Positions 27,905 through 38,815 of a stretch of 64,000 bases of DNA are shown piece by piece. Location: assembly GCF_001629705.1 (NCBI RefSeq), contig NZ_CP015378.1:1550001-1614000 (forward strand), read 5' to 3'. This DNA comes from Fictibacillus phosphorivorans. GTDB lineage: Bacteria; Bacillota; Bacilli; Bacillales; Fictibacillaceae. The position numbers and the translations under genes were made by a program. The notes under the pieces were generated by a model, which was not told the DNA's origin, ran no database searches, and saw nothing but the letters and a program-made list of their open reading frames with translations. Each line of letters opens with the position of its first letter. Position 1 is the first letter of the stretch.

Positions 27905-30127
27905 ATGAAATTAAAAAGAAAAAATGTTGGAGCAGGTATTCTGATGGTTGTGTTTACCGTGCTCTTTTTTGTATTAACGAGTAAGTTCTTTCTAGTGGCT
28001 TCTTCTCAATCTGCAGAAGGAGTAGATCTAATCGAATATGGTAAAAGAAAATGGATGAAGAGTGATGTTTTAGATGCAAAACGAGGGACCATGTTTGATC
28101 GAAACGGTGAAGTGATAGCCCAAGACATTCCTTCATACAGCGTAATAGCTATTCTCGATAAAAAGTATCCCAATCATATTAAAGACCCAGAAGAAGCAGC
28201 TGAAAAACTTTCGAAAGTCTTGGATTCTGATAAGGAAGACCTAGAAGAACTATTGAGTAAAGAAGGAAGATTTCAAGTAGAGATTCCGTCTGGAAGAAAA
28301 GTGTCTTATCGTAAAAAAGAACAGATCGAAAAGATGAAGATTCCTGGTGTTGATTTTTTAAGAGAATCTAGACGCTATTATCCAAACCAAAGCTTCGCAG
28401 CTCATGTGTTAGGGTACACGGGTAATGGTGAAGATGGTGTTCAGACTGGTCTGATGGGGCTTGAAAAATCACTAGATAAGTATTTAAAAGAAAAGGATGG
28501 CAAGATTTCCTTTGTTGGTGATGCGTTCAGTCGAGCGATTCCAGCGAATAAAGAATCGATCACACCACCGAAACATGGTCAGGATATTTATTTAACACTG
28601 GATGAAAAGATTCAACTTTATTTAGATGAAGCTGTGCAAGAAGCAGCTAAAAAATATAAACCTGAAAAGATCACTGGTATTGTTGCTGATCCAAAAACAG
28701 GAAGAATTCTCGCGATGAGTAATTCACCTAGTTTTAATCCGAACAAAAAGGATATAAAAAACTATACGAACTTTGCTGTTTCTTATCCATTTGAGCCAGG
28801 ATCCACTATGAAGATCTTTACCTTAGCAGCCGCTATCGAGGAAGGTAAATATAACGGTAATGAGGTGTTCCAATCTGGTTCGTATAAGCTTCCGAACATC
28901 GGAAGACCGATCTATGACCATAATAAAAGAGGATGGGGACCGATCACTTATAACGAAGGAGTTCAAAACTCTTCAAACGTTGCCTTCTCTAAACTTGTAC
29001 GTGAGAAACTAGGTTATGAGAAATATAGAAGTTACCTATCTAAATTTGGTTTAGATCAAAAGACGAATATTGATCTACCGAATGAGAAGAGCGGATCCAT
29101 TCTTTACAACTATGAGATAGAAAAAGTAACCACTGCGTTTGGACAAGGAACCACGATCACGCCAATTCAACAGATTCAAGCGGCAACAGCTATTGCCAAT
29201 GGCGGTAAGATGATGCGACCATACGTGATCGACAAGATCATGGATCCAGAAACGAAGAAGACGGTGTTATCGAATGAACCGAAAGTAGCAGGTAAACCGA
29301 TCTCTGAGAAAACTGCAAAACAAGTAAGAGATATATTAGAAACAGTAGTAACAGATGGAACGGGTAAACCTTATATGATCGACGGTTATAGCGTAGCCGG
29401 AAAGACAGGAACAGCACAGATCGTAGGAAAAGACGGGAAATACATTTCTGGTTGGGGAGAGAACGTGTTCTCTTTCTTGGGGATGGCTCCTAAAGATGAT
29501 CCTAAATTGTTAGTCTATGTGGCTGTGGAACGTCCAAAGGTTGAATTCCCTGAGATGGGTTCTACGCCTGTTGCAAATATTTTTACAAGTGTAATGAAAA
29601 GCGGGCTTCAATATTTAAACATTCAGCCTGAAGCCAAAGTAAATGATAAGTCCTCTAAAGTTAAAAAATCGTACGGCAAAGAATTACCAGATTATACAGG
29701 TCAGTCGGCTGAAAAAGCCAAAAGTGATCTAGAAAAGCTTGGCATGCAAGTTTCCATCATTGGTTCTGGTAATGATATCATCAACCAAGAACCATATGAA
29801 GGTGCTTATGTGATGAAAGGTGAAAGAGTCATCTTAAGAACGTCAGGTGATGCAAAAATGCCTGATGTTAAAGACTGGTCTTACATGGATATCTTAAGGA
29901 TCAGTAAACTTCTTGGATTGAAAGAAACCATAACGGGAAGTGGATTTGCAGTAAAACAAAGCATTAAACCTGGAAACCCTGTTAAAGAAGGAGATTTCTT
30001 TGTTGTTCAACTAGAACCACCTAAAGTGACAGAATCAGAAACAGATGCTGAAGAAGAAGAGAATGCGGAAGAAACAGGATCTTCAGAAGAACCGTCAGAA
30101 GAGGAAGATCTGCCGGTAACAGACTAA
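27905..30127 (+). CDS. pbpB: Penicillin-binding protein 2B (division transpeptidase)
   Basis: 740 residues. N-terminal membrane anchor (about 10-30), PBP dimerisation domain (about 55-210), then transpeptidase domain with S300 in GSTMK, the SSN motif (SSNVAF) and K500 in KTGTAQ. Two PASTA domains follow (about 603-660 and 661-715). The last 25 residues are an acidic Glu-rich tail, making it somewhat longer than the roughly 716-residue B. subtilis protein. It is the essential class B PBP of septal peptidoglycan synthesis. The ATG follows AGCAGGTG. Confidence 0.96.
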   Translation: MKLKRKNVGAGILMVVFTVLFFVLTSKFFLVASSQSAEGVDLIEYGKRKWMKSDVLDAKRGTMFDRNGEVIAQDIPSYSVIAILDKKYPNHIKDPEEAAEKLSKVLDSDKEDLEELLSKEGRFQVEIPSGRKVSYRKKEQIEKMKIPGVDFLRESRRYYPNQSFAAHVLGYTGNGEDGVQTGLMGLEKSLDKYLKEKDGKISFVGDAFSRAIPANKESITPPKHGQDIYLTLDEKIQLYLDEAVQEAAKKYKPEKITGIVADPKTGRILAMSNSPSFNPNKKDIKNYTNFAVSYPFEPGSTMKIFTLAAAIEEGKYNGNEVFQSGSYKLPNIGRPIYDHNKRGWGPITYNEGVQNSSNVAFSKLVREKLGYEKYRSYLSKFGLDQKTNIDLPNEKSGSILYNYEIEKVTTAFGQGTTITPIQQIQAATAIANGGKMMRPYVIDKIMDPETKKTVLSNEPKVAGKPISEKTAKQVRDILETVVTDGTGKPYMIDGYSVAGKTGTAQIVGKDGKYISGWGENVFSFLGMAPKDDPKLLVYVAVERPKVEFPEMGSTPVANIFTSVMKSGLQYLNIQPEAKVNDKSSKVKKSYGKELPDYTGQSAEKAKSDLEKLGMQVSIIGSGNDIINQEPYEGAYVMKGERVILRTSGDAKMPDVKDWSYMDILRISKLLGLKETITGSGFAVKQSIKPGNPVKEGDFFVVQLEPPKVTESETDAEEEENAEETGSSEEPSEEEDLPVTD

Positions 30128-30190
30128 ATGTTCTAGGCGCTTGTGTACAAGCATATATTTGAAACGAGACATACAAGGGAGGTATTGTGT

Positions 30191-32125
30191 GTGCGAGTTT
30201 CGAATGTAACTGTACGCAGGCGCTTAATTTTTGTTCTTGTTTTTGGAATAGCTTTCTTTTTTGTCATTTCGGTAAGACTTGGCTACGTTCAATTTGTGCT
30301 TGGAGATATGTTGACAGATCAAGCGCTTGATTCATGGAGTAGAGACATACCCTTTGAACCAAAAAGAGGGAAGATCTTAGATCGAAATGATGTGGTACTC
30401 GCAACAAATATTAGTGCTCCAACCGTTTTTGTCGTTCCAAGACAGATAAAGGAACCAGATGAAACAGCTGAAAAATTGGCTGCTTTGTTAAATATATCAA
30501 AAACAGAAGTGTATCAAAGGCTTACGAAGAAAGCCTCAATCGTGAGAATTGATAATGGAGGACGAAAAATCAGCAATGCGAAAGCAAAAGAAGTGGAAGC
30601 ATTGAACCTGTCAGGTGTCTTTGTTGCAGAAGATAGTAAAAGGCATTACCCGTATGGTTCTTATCTTTCTCATGTGTTGGGTTTTGCTGGGATTGATAGC
30701 CAAGGGCTCACAGGCCTAGAACTATATTATGATGAGCAGCTGAATGGAGAAAAAGGTCATATCTCTTTCTTCTCGGACGCAAGGGGACGAAGGATGCCAT
30801 CATTATCGGACAAGTATGAGAAACCGAAAGATGGATACGATCTTCGATTAACGACAGATTCACGTGTTCAAACCATTATTGAAAGAGAGCTTGATATTGC
30901 TCAAGCTACTTATGACCCAGATGGAGCGATCGCTATTGCGATGAATCCGAATACGGGAGAGATTCTGGGCATGAGCTCACGCCCTGATTTTGACCCGGAA
31001 GAGTATAAGCGTGTTTCACCAGAAGTCTACAATCGAAATCTACCAGTATGGGCACAGTATGAACCTGGTTCTACCTTTAAGATCATTACTCTTGCTGCTG
31101 CACTCGAAGAAGATAAAGTTGACTTAAATAAAGATCATTTTCACGATCCTGGATCGATCGAAGTTGCAGGGAGAAAGCTTAAATGTTGGAAAGCAGGAGG
31201 CCATGGCAGTCAGAGCTTTTTAGAAGGCGTTCAGAACTCTTGTAACCCGGGATTTGTGATCCTTGGTCAACGATTAGGTAAAGATAAACTCTTTGAATAT
31301 ATTAAAGACTTTGGGTTTGGGGAAAAGACAGGTGTTGATTTGGCTGGGGAAGGTAGAGGAATCTTATTCTCATTAGATCGCGTTGGTCCACTTGAGCTTG
31401 CTACAACCGCGTTCGGACAAGGTGTTTCTGTTACTCCGATTCAACAAGTAGCTGCCGTGTCTGCGGCCGTAAACGGTGGTTATCTGTACGAACCCTATAT
31501 AGCTAAAGAATTAGTTGATCCTATTACAGGGAAAGTAGTGAGTAAGCAGACTCCGAAACTGAAGAGAAAAGTGATCTCTGAAAAAACGTCAAAAGAAGTT
31601 AGACGCGCATTAGAAAGTGTTGTAGCTCAAGGAACAGGGAAGAATGCATTCGTAGATGGTTATCGGGTTGGAGGGAAAACGGGAACTGCCCAAAAGGCAG
31701 AAGGTGGTGTCTATTTAAAGAATAACCATATCGTTTCCTTTATCGGGATGGCTCCTGCTAATAATCCTGAGATCGTTGTTTATGTTGCAATCGATAATCC
31801 GAAAGAAACGCTCCAGTTTGGTGGAATCGTGGCTGCACCAATCGTAGGAAATATTATTGAAGATAGTCTTTCTGCTATGGGTGTTAAAAAGCAGAAAGAT
31901 CAGATAGAAAAAGAGAAAACATGGCTAGATGCTCCAGAAGTAGTCGTTCCAGATTTAGTTGGGAAACAAACGAAAGAGCTGACGAACCTCTTGTATAATC
32001 TTAAAATTGAGACTTCTGGAAAAGGGAATTACATCGTACAGCAAGCTCCAAAAGCTGGTGTGAAGCTTGAAGCTGGTAAGACGATTCGTTTATTTTTGGG
32101 TGACAAAAAAGAAGTGGAAGATTAA
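30191..32125 (+). CDS. spoVD: Sporulation-specific penicillin-binding protein SpoVD
   Basis: 644 residues. Class B PBP for spore cortex peptidoglycan: membrane anchor (about 10-30), dimerisation domain, transpeptidase with S294 in GSTFK, SCN (NSCNPGF) and KTGTAQ, and one PASTA domain (about 584-640). The GTG at 30191 is chosen because AAGGGAGGT ends 7 bases upstream; this length matches B. subtilis SpoVD and its Ser294. It works with SpoVE. A terminator follows. Confidence 0.96.
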   Translation: MRVSNVTVRRRLIFVLVFGIAFFFVISVRLGYVQFVLGDMLTDQALDSWSRDIPFEPKRGKILDRNDVVLATNISAPTVFVVPRQIKEPDETAEKLAALLNISKTEVYQRLTKKASIVRIDNGGRKISNAKAKEVEALNLSGVFVAEDSKRHYPYGSYLSHVLGFAGIDSQGLTGLELYYDEQLNGEKGHISFFSDARGRRMPSLSDKYEKPKDGYDLRLTTDSRVQTIIERELDIAQATYDPDGAIAIAMNPNTGEILGMSSRPDFDPEEYKRVSPEVYNRNLPVWAQYEPGSTFKIITLAAALEEDKVDLNKDHFHDPGSIEVAGRKLKCWKAGGHGSQSFLEGVQNSCNPGFVILGQRLGKDKLFEYIKDFGFGEKTGVDLAGEGRGILFSLDRVGPLELATTAFGQGVSVTPIQQVAAVSAAVNGGYLYEPYIAKELVDPITGKVVSKQTPKLKRKVISEKTSKEVRRALESVVAQGTGKNAFVDGYRVGGKTGTAQKAEGGVYLKNNHIVSFIGMAPANNPEIVVYVAIDNPKETLQFGGIVAAPIVGNIIEDSLSAMGVKKQKDQIEKEKTWLDAPEVVVPDLVGKQTKELTNLLYNLKIETSGKGNYIVQQAPKAGVKLEAGKTIRLFLGDKKEVED

Positions 32126-32143
32126 AATAAAGAATGTACACAT

Positions 32144-32179
32144 AGCCAAGCGCGGAATCTTGCTTGGCTTATTTTCTTT
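32144..32179 (+). terminator. Terminator after spoVD
   Basis: Perfect 8-bp stem AGCCAAGC/GCTTGGCT then TATTTTCTTT. It separates mraZ-spoVD from murE, which then needs its own promoter. Confidence 0.8.
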
Positions 32180-32202
32180 AAAGATGCATATCAAACGCTC
32201 TA

Positions 32203-32275
32203 TCATAGAAAGATATTACTTTTGCTCACTCGTCTTCAAGTGATATAAGATAACACAAAAAGACGCTTTCTATGA
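32203..32275 (+). repeat. Structured leader upstream of murE
   Basis: TCATAGAAAG (32203-32212) is exactly complementary to CTTTCTATGA (32266-32275). Inside lies a smaller hairpin TCACT/AGTGA. A transcript starting upstream would fold into a two-tier stem ending about 75 nt before murE. No known riboswitch is recognised. Confidence 0.5.
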
Positions 32276-32349
32276 GCTACAACAAATATGCGAAACTAAA
32301 CTATTTAAAAATTAATGCTTAACAATGATTAGAGGAGAGATCAGGATTA

Positions 32350-33816
32350 ATGGAATTAAAAGAACTGCTTACATATTTAGTGAACTATGAAATGGATATC
32401 CAAGCCAATCCTGAAATTACCTCCATTGAAATGGATTCCAGGAAAGCTGGAGAAGGGTGTCTTTTTGTTTGTATGGAAGGACTTCTGTTTGATGGACATG
32501 ATTTTGCAGAAGCTGTCGCTAAAAATGGTGCTGCTGCTATTTTAGCTGAGAAAGATATCGATGTTAACATTCCGGTTATTAAAGTGAAAAATACCAAGAA
32601 AGCTCTTGCTGTACTAGCGGATGCCTTTTATGGTCATCCTTCGCAAAAGCTTCATCTGATCGGAATTACTGGTACGAACGGGAAGACAACAACATCGCAT
32701 CTCATCGAAAAAGTCTTGAGAGATGCAGGGAAAAGCACGGGAATGATCGGGACGATCGAGATGAAGATCAAAGATCAAAGCTTTAAGGTAGCAAATACTA
32801 CACCTGATTCATTATTTTTGCAGAATGCGTTTTATCAGATGACTGAACAAAAAGTTGAGGCTGCTGTTATGGAAGTGTCTTCACATGCTCTCGTTCAAGG
32901 CAGAGTATGGGGTTGTGACTTTAATATCGCTGTTTTCACAAACTTGACACAAGATCATTTGGACTACCATAAAAATATGGAAGAATACCAGTATGCAAAG
33001 AGTCTTCTGTTTTCTCAAATGGGTAATACTTATAACAAATCAGATCGTAAAGTGGCAGTGCTTAATAATGACGATCCAGCTTCAAAGATGTTTGAAAGAG
33101 TAACTTCTGCACAGGTTATTTCTTATGGAATTGATAATGATAGCGACGTTCGGGCGACCAATATAACGATTGGATCTCAAGGAACTTCGTTTTCATTGCA
33201 AACACCTGTTGGATCAAGAGATGTTACGTTGAAGCTGATCGGAAAGTTCTCCGTTTATAATGTACTTGCAGCAACTACAGCATGTTTGTTATCAGGATTA
33301 GATTTGGATCAAATCCTTACAAGTCTAAAAGACGTAACAGGAGTTTCTGGCAGATTTGAACCTGTTATCGCGGGTCAAGATTATACGGTGATCGTTGACT
33401 ACGCACATACGCCAGATAGCTTAGAGAATGTTCTAAGAACCATTAAAGAATTCGCTACAGGGAAAATAACAGCGATTGTTGGGTGTGGTGGTGACCGTGA
33501 CAAAACAAAGCGTCCACTCATGGCAGGAATTGCAGCTAACTTAGCTGATCATGCGATCTTCACAAGTGATAATCCAAGAACAGAGGATCCTCTTCAGATC
33601 TTAAAAGATATGGAAGAGGGCGTAGACGAAGGGAATTATGTGACTATCCCTGATCGTAAAAAGGCAATTGAATATGCGGTTGAACAGGCTAGTGCAAACG
33701 ATGTTATACTAATAGCCGGTAAAGGTCATGAAACGTATCAAATCATTGGTAAAGACATATTAGATTTCGATGATCGAATCGTTGCAAGGGAAGCAATTAA
33801 GGCGGTGAAAAAATGA
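32350..33816 (+). CDS. murE: UDP-MurNAc-L-Ala-D-Glu:meso-DAP ligase MurE
   Basis: 488 residues. P-loop [15 protein letters not shown] near residue 107. [10 protein letters not shown] near residue 405 contains the DNPR signature specific for meso-diaminopimelate, so the wall is of the DAP type. It adds the third residue of the stem peptide. The ATG follows TAGAGGAGAG. It overlaps murF by 4 bp (ATGA). Confidence 0.97.
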   Translation: MELKELLTYLVNYEMDIQANPEITSIEMDSRKAGEGCLFVCMEGLLFDGHDFAEAVAKNGAAAILAEKDIDVNIPVIKVKNTKKALAVLADAFYGHPSQKLHLIGITGTNGKTTTSHLIEKVLRDAGKSTGMIGTIEMKIKDQSFKVANTTPDSLFLQNAFYQMTEQKVEAAVMEVSSHALVQGRVWGCDFNIAVFTNLTQDHLDYHKNMEEYQYAKSLLFSQMGNTYNKSDRKVAVLNNDDPASKMFERVTSAQVISYGIDNDSDVRATNITIGSQGTSFSLQTPVGSRDVTLKLIGKFSVYNVLAATTACLLSGLDLDQILTSLKDVTGVSGRFEPVIAGQDYTVIVDYAHTPDSLENVLRTIKEFATGKITAIVGCGGDRDKTKRPLMAGIAANLADHAIFTSDNPRTEDPLQILKDMEEGVDEGNYVTIPDRKKAIEYAVEQASANDVILIAGKGHETYQIIGKDILDFDDRIVAREAIKAVKK

Positions 33817-35195
33817 AATTAGATTTTAAAGAACTGGTCTCATTAGCAGATCGTACGAGTGGAAAGTATGAAAACCTCATATTAGAGGGTGTTTCTAAAG
33901 ATACAAGACTTAAAAGTGAGAATGCACTTTACTTACCTATAGCTGGTGAGCGATTTGATGGTCATGATTTTTTATTAAATGCGATTGAACAAGGTTGTAC
34001 AGCTACGGTCTGGGAAGAAGGAAAAGATCTTCCAGAAGGATTATCAGAAGATTTTCCTATTCTTTATACAAAAGATACAGTGACGTTTTTGCAAGAGGTT
34101 TCTAAATATTACTTGAAGAAAATCAACCCTGTTGTTGTAGCTGTAACGGGCAGTAACGGTAAAACAACTACAAAAGATATGATTGAAAGTGTTTCTTCTG
34201 AAAACTTTAAGACATTTAAAACACAGGGAAATTACAACAATCATATAGGTATGCCTTTAACCATTCTAGCGATGGAGGATACTACAGAAGTTCTCATTCT
34301 AGAAATGGGTATGAGTAATTATGGAGAGATATCTCTTTTAAGTAAGATCGCAGAGCCAGATGTTGCTGTTATTACGAATATCGGTGAAAGCCATCTCGAA
34401 CAACTCGGTAGTCGTGAAGGAATTGCAAAAGCGAAACTTGAGATCGCAGATGGTTTAAAACAAGGTGGGCTGTTTATCATCGATGGAGATGAACCGCTTC
34501 TTTCACATGTAAAAGGTGAGAACGTGTTACAAGTTGGTTTTGGAGATTCAAATACACTGAAGTTATCTAACCTTAAGACAGATGTACATGGTGTAACGTT
34601 TTCTTTAGAAGAAGGTACGACCGTGTATCGCATACCGATGCTCGGACGTCATAATATTAAAAATGCAGCATATGCCATCGCTGTAGGGCATTACTTGAAT
34701 ATAGAAGAAAATAAGATACTAGAAGGACTTGAGAATCTTAAAGTTACTTCCATGCGTCTTGAAATGAAAAGCGGCAAGAAGGAAACACTTCTTATCAACG
34801 ATGCCTACAACGCTAGTCCAACGAGTATGATTGCAGCGTTAGAAACACTGGCTGAACTGAAGGATTACTCTAAAAAGGTCGCTGTCCTCGGAGATATGTA
34901 TGAATTAGGCTCAAATGAAGAAGAGATGCATCGAAACATAGCGAAGCATGTGGATGATACGATTTCTCATGTGATATGTGTAGGGCAAAAAGGTGCCTGG
35001 ATTGCAGATGAATTAATGAAACATAAAAATGAAGACCTTGAAGTTATTCAATGTCTGACAAAAGAAGAAGCGGAAGAACCAATAACTAGATTATTATCAA
35101 AAGACACTGCTATTCTTTTTAAAGCATCAAGAGGGATGGTATTAGAAACCCTAGTCTCGAAATTTGTAGAGAAAGAACAGGAGTCGAAAAAATGA
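33813..35195 (+). CDS. murF: UDP-MurNAc-tripeptide:D-Ala-D-Ala ligase MurF
   Basis: 460 residues. P-loop [16 protein letters not shown] near residue 110, MurF-type [18 protein letters not shown] and [10 protein letters not shown], and C-terminal [12 protein letters not shown] and [10 protein letters not shown]. It attaches D-Ala-D-Ala to complete the lipid precursor nucleotide. It overlaps both murE and mraY by 4 bp. In B. subtilis murF is elsewhere (next to ddl), so its placement here is a real difference in gene order. Confidence 0.97.
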   Translation: MKLDFKELVSLADRTSGKYENLILEGVSKDTRLKSENALYLPIAGERFDGHDFLLNAIEQGCTATVWEEGKDLPEGLSEDFPILYTKDTVTFLQEVSKYYLKKINPVVVAVTGSNGKTTTKDMIESVSSENFKTFKTQGNYNNHIGMPLTILAMEDTTEVLILEMGMSNYGEISLLSKIAEPDVAVITNIGESHLEQLGSREGIAKAKLEIADGLKQGGLFIIDGDEPLLSHVKGENVLQVGFGDSNTLKLSNLKTDVHGVTFSLEEGTTVYRIPMLGRHNIKNAAYAIAVGHYLNIEENKILEGLENLKVTSMRLEMKSGKKETLLINDAYNASPTSMIAALETLAELKDYSKKVAVLGDMYELGSNEEEMHRNIAKHVDDTISHVICVGQKGAWIADELMKHKNEDLEVIQCLTKEEAEEPITRLLSKDTAILFKASRGMVLETLVSKFVEKEQESKK

Positions 35196-36166
35196 TTGAG
35201 CAAGTCTTATTATTTACATTAGTAGCATCCTTCTTAATAGCGGTATTAAGTTCACCCTTTTTCATCCCGTTTTTAAGAAGGTTGAAATTTGGGCAGAGCA
35301 TTCGTGATGAAGGCCCAAAATCTCACCAAAAAAAGCAAGGAACACCCACGATGGGCGGGATTGTTATCGTCTTAGCCCTCGTTATCGCAACCTATGCGAT
35401 GACTGCTAAGTTTTTTGCAGTTACAGCAGAAACCCATCTGCTAATCCTCGTTACATTAGGATATGGACTTATTGGCTTTTTAGATGATTTTATTAAAGTA
35501 GTTAAGAAAAGAAATCTCGGTTTAACATCGAAGCAAAAATTAGTAGGGCAATTAATCATTGCGGCTCTTTTCTTCTTAGGCTTAAGAGCGATTGATTTTT
35601 CAACGGAAATTTCAGTTCCCGGAACAGATTTCTCGTTTGATCTAGGATGGTTTTACCCAGTATTAGTTGTATTCATGTTAATCGGTGCTTCTAATGCAGT
35701 AAACCTAACGGATGGATTGGACGGATTGTTGGCAGGAACAGCAGCTATTGCTTTTGGTGCATTCGCTGTCTTGTCTTCTACTATTCTTCAATTTGAAGCT
35801 GCTATCTTTTGTGTTGCTGTTGTTGGTGCTGTACTTGGCTTTTTAGTTTTTAATGCACACCCAGCTAAAGTGTTTATGGGAGATACTGGATCACTCGCTT
35901 TAGGTGGTGCGATTAGTGCGGTCGCAATCTTAACCAAGCTTGAGATTTTGCTTGTTATTATTGGTGGAGTTTTTGTAATCGAAACACTTTCTGTAATGAT
36001 TCAAGTAGCTTCATTTAAGTTAACTCGTAAGCGCGTATTTAAGATGAGCCCGCTTCATCATCACTATGAATTGTCAGGTTGGAGTGAATGGCGCATCGTT
36101 GTTACATTTTGGCTTGTAGGTTTGGTATTTGCAGCACTAGGAATTTATTTAGAGGTGTGGGTATAA
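35192..36166 (+). CDS. mraY: Phospho-MurNAc-pentapeptide translocase MraY
   Basis: 324 residues and ten predicted transmembrane helices. It links UDP-MurNAc-pentapeptide to undecaprenyl phosphate (lipid I). Catalytic Asp motifs [22 protein letters not shown] and NLTDGLDGL are intact, as is [13 protein letters not shown]. The ATG overlaps the murF stop by 4 bp. murD begins directly after its stop codon. Confidence 0.98.
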   Translation: MIEQVLLFTLVASFLIAVLSSPFFIPFLRRLKFGQSIRDEGPKSHQKKQGTPTMGGIVIVLALVIATYAMTAKFFAVTAETHLLILVTLGYGLIGFLDDFIKVVKKRNLGLTSKQKLVGQLIIAALFFLGLRAIDFSTEISVPGTDFSFDLGWFYPVLVVFMLIGASNAVNLTDGLDGLLAGTAAIAFGAFAVLSSTILQFEAAIFCVAVVGAVLGFLVFNAHPAKVFMGDTGSLALGGAISAVAILTKLEILLVIIGGVFVIETLSVMIQVASFKLTRKRVFKMSPLHHHYELSGWSEWRIVVTFWLVGLVFAALGIYLEVWV

Positions 36167-37519
36167 ATGAAGGACACTACGTTTTTTAAAGATAAAAAGA
36201 TTTTAATCGTAGGATTAGCTAAGAGCGGTTTTGCTGGTGCAAAACTGCTTCATTCGTTTGGGGCTCATCTAACAGTGAACGACAAAAGCCCGAGAGAAGG
36301 AAATGTAGAAGCAGAAAAACTGGAGAAGCTTGGAATTGAAGTGGTTTGTGGAGATCATCCGCTGACATTGCTAGATAGCCAGTTGGACTTTATTGTAAAA
36401 AATCCAGGAATTCCTTATCAAAATCCTTTAATCGATGAAGCGGTCAAAAGAAACATTCCTATATATACTGAAGTGGAAATAGCAGGTATGATTTCAGACG
36501 CATCCATTATTGCGATTACTGGTTCAAACGGCAAGACGACAACCACTACCCTTGTTGGTGATATGTTAAAAAACAGTGATAAGACACCAATCGTAGCAGG
36601 TAATATCGGTACTGTTTTCTCCGAGGTTGCTGCCGAATCTACTGAGAAAGATATATTAGTAGCCGAACTTTCTAGCTTTCAGTTAATGGGAACAGAGCGT
36701 TTCAAGCCACAGATTGCCGTTTTTCTGAATCTGTTTGAAGCACATTTAGATTATCACGGTTCTCTTGATGAATATGGAAAAGCAAAAGCTAAGATCACTG
36801 AGAACCAAGATTGCTCTGATTATATAATCTATAACGCGGATGATGAACGTGTCTCATATTTAATGAAGAGCTCTAAAGCTAAACATATCCCATTTTCTGT
36901 TAAAGAAAAATATGAGGGTGGGGTCTATGTGGAAGATGGTGCACTCCATTTTCAGGATCAAAAAGTTATTGATCTAAGTGAAATCGTCTTACCAGGTAAA
37001 CACAATCTATCTAATATTATGGCAGCTGTAGCCGCTTCTTTATTAGCTGGCGCAACATTAGAACAGATCCGTCAAGTACTAACTTCGTTTCCGGGAGTTA
37101 AACACCGTCTCCAATATGTAGGAGAGCTTAATGGAAGACGTTTCTATAATGATTCGAAAGCCACGAACATATTAGCGACGAATGCCGCGTTATCTGCATT
37201 TGAACAACCTGTAATCTTACTAGCAGGTGGCCTTGATCGTGGAAATTCTTTTGATGATCTGCTTCCATCACTAAAAAATGTAAAAGCAATCGTTACTTTT
37301 GGTCAAACAGCTGATAAATTAGCGGAAACAGCGAAACAAGCAGGAATAGAAACAATAAAACGTGCTGATAATGTGGAAGATGCTGTTCCCCTTGCGTACC
37401 GTTTATCTAGCGAAGATGATGTAATATTGTTATCCCCTGCATGTGCAAGCTGGGATCAATATAAGACATTCGAACAAAGAGGGGACATGTTTATCAACTC
37501 TGTGCATAAACTTAAATAA
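36167..37519 (+). CDS. murD: UDP-MurNAc-L-alanine:D-glutamate ligase MurD
   Basis: 450 residues. N-terminal UDP-binding Rossmann domain (ILIVGLAKSGFAGAKLL), ATP loop [15 protein letters not shown] near residue 117, and C-terminal VILLAGGLDRG and LLSPACASWDQY. It adds D-Glu to UDP-MurNAc-L-Ala. It starts immediately after the mraY stop with AGAGGTGTGGG as ribosome site. Confidence 0.98.
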   Translation: MKDTTFFKDKKILIVGLAKSGFAGAKLLHSFGAHLTVNDKSPREGNVEAEKLEKLGIEVVCGDHPLTLLDSQLDFIVKNPGIPYQNPLIDEAVKRNIPIYTEVEIAGMISDASIIAITGSNGKTTTTTLVGDMLKNSDKTPIVAGNIGTVFSEVAAESTEKDILVAELSSFQLMGTERFKPQIAVFLNLFEAHLDYHGSLDEYGKAKAKITENQDCSDYIIYNADDERVSYLMKSSKAKHIPFSVKEKYEGGVYVEDGALHFQDQKVIDLSEIVLPGKHNLSNIMAAVAASLLAGATLEQIRQVLTSFPGVKHRLQYVGELNGRRFYNDSKATNILATNAALSAFEQPVILLAGGLDRGNSFDDLLPSLKNVKAIVTFGQTADKLAETAKQAGIETIKRADNVEDAVPLAYRLSSEDDVILLSPACASWDQYKTFEQRGDMFINSVHKLK

Positions 37520-37555
37520 GGTTTGTACAAATAAGAAGAGTTGAGGTGTTTCCCT

Positions 37556-38656
37556 TTGCCTGCAACGAGATCAACCCCTGATATCATAATGATTGTAGTT
37601 ACGCTTATGTTGTTATCGATCGGTATAATAATGGTTTATAGCGCGAGTGCAGATTTAGGGCTATACAAGTTTGATGATGCGTTCTTTTTTGCAAAGCGAC
37701 AATTGTTATTTGCCGGTGTGGGAATTGCAGCGATGTTTTTTATCATGAACATCAATTACATGACGTGGAGAGTCTGGTCTAAGATTCTTCTGATCATTTG
37801 TTTTGTATTGTTGATCGCTGTTCTTATTCCAGGTATCGGTATGGTGCGAGGCGGTGCAAGAAGTTGGATCGGTGTGGGTGCTTTTTCCATACAGCCGTCT
37901 GAATTTATGAAACTTGCCATGATTACATTCTTAGCTAAGTATTTATCAGAGCATCAAAAAAAGATCACTTCACTGAAAAAAGGTTTAGTGCCTACTCTAG
38001 GATTAGTGATGATCGCTTTTGGAATGATCATGCTTCAACCAGATCTAGGAACCGGAGCTGTGATGGTCGGAACTAGTATCGTGATGGTTTTTGTTGCAGG
38101 TGCGCGTATCTCTCATTTTGTAGGGATGGCTTTGATCGGTCTAATCGGACTTGCAGGGCTAATCATATCTGCTCCTTATCGAATCAAGAGGATAACTTCA
38201 TTCCTTGATCCTTGGAGTGATCCTCTAGGTAGTGGGTTTCAGATTATCCAGTCACTCTATTCTCTCGGTCCAGGTGGATTGCTTGGACTAGGCTTAGGGC
38301 AGAGTAGACAAAAATTTGGTTATCTCCCTGAACCGCAAACGGACTTTATCTTTGCGATTCTCTCAGAAGAGCTCGGTTTTATTGGTGCTGTTTTTGTATT
38401 AATCCTCTTTAGCCTTCTCTTATGGCGCGGAATCAGAATCGCTTTAGGAGCTCCAGATCTATTCGGCAGCTTTTTAGCGATAGGAATCATAGGAATGGTC
38501 GCTATACAGGTGATGATTAATATTGGAGTTGTGACAGGATTGATGCCTGTAACTGGAATAACACTTCCATTTTTGAGTTATGGAGGATCCTCATTAACTC
38601 TAATGCTCGCATCAATAGGAGTAATCCTCAATATTAGCCGGTATTCAAGGTATTAA
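37556..38656 (+). CDS. spoVE: SEDS lipid II polymerase/flippase-family protein SpoVE
   Basis: 366 residues with ten transmembrane helices of the FtsW/RodA/SpoVE (SEDS) family. Typical motifs are GARSWIGVGAFSIQPSEFMK, LQPDLGTG, GFQIIQSLYSLGPGG and GITLPFLSYGGSS. It resembles B. subtilis SpoVE nearly throughout, and together with SpoVD it makes spore cortex peptidoglycan. The TTG at 37556 is chosen because GAGGTG ends 7 bases before. A strong terminator follows; murG, normally next, is absent. Confidence 0.95.
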   Translation: MPATRSTPDIIMIVVTLMLLSIGIIMVYSASADLGLYKFDDAFFFAKRQLLFAGVGIAAMFFIMNINYMTWRVWSKILLIICFVLLIAVLIPGIGMVRGGARSWIGVGAFSIQPSEFMKLAMITFLAKYLSEHQKKITSLKKGLVPTLGLVMIAFGMIMLQPDLGTGAVMVGTSIVMVFVAGARISHFVGMALIGLIGLAGLIISAPYRIKRITSFLDPWSDPLGSGFQIIQSLYSLGPGGLLGLGLGQSRQKFGYLPEPQTDFIFAILSEELGFIGAVFVLILFSLLLWRGIRIALGAPDLFGSFLAIGIIGMVAIQVMINIGVVTGLMPVTGITLPFLSYGGSSLTLMLASIGVILNISRYSRY

Positions 38657-38708
38657 TACTTGAGTTTCAAAGGAAATTCTCTTATTCTAAACATAGCGAT
38701 TTAAAGAC

Positions 38709-38746
38709 GTTACCCTGTCAATTATGGCAGGGTAACTTCTTTTTCT
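38709..38746 (+). terminator. Terminator after spoVE
   Basis: Perfect 9-bp stem GTTACCCTG/CAGGGTAAC and a T-rich tail. Confidence 0.92.
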
Positions 38747-38815
38747 ATATTTGTTTTTTAATGTTATTGTTTCTTATAAGTTAGTCTCTGCTCTTAAATT
38801 CTTGTCTTCTAGACA

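Noticed and set aside
30151..30177. Sigma-E-like promoter before spoVD (GCATATA ... CATACAAG)
   Set aside because: The -10 box overlaps the spoVD ribosome site, so a transcript from it would lack that site; spacing is also short.
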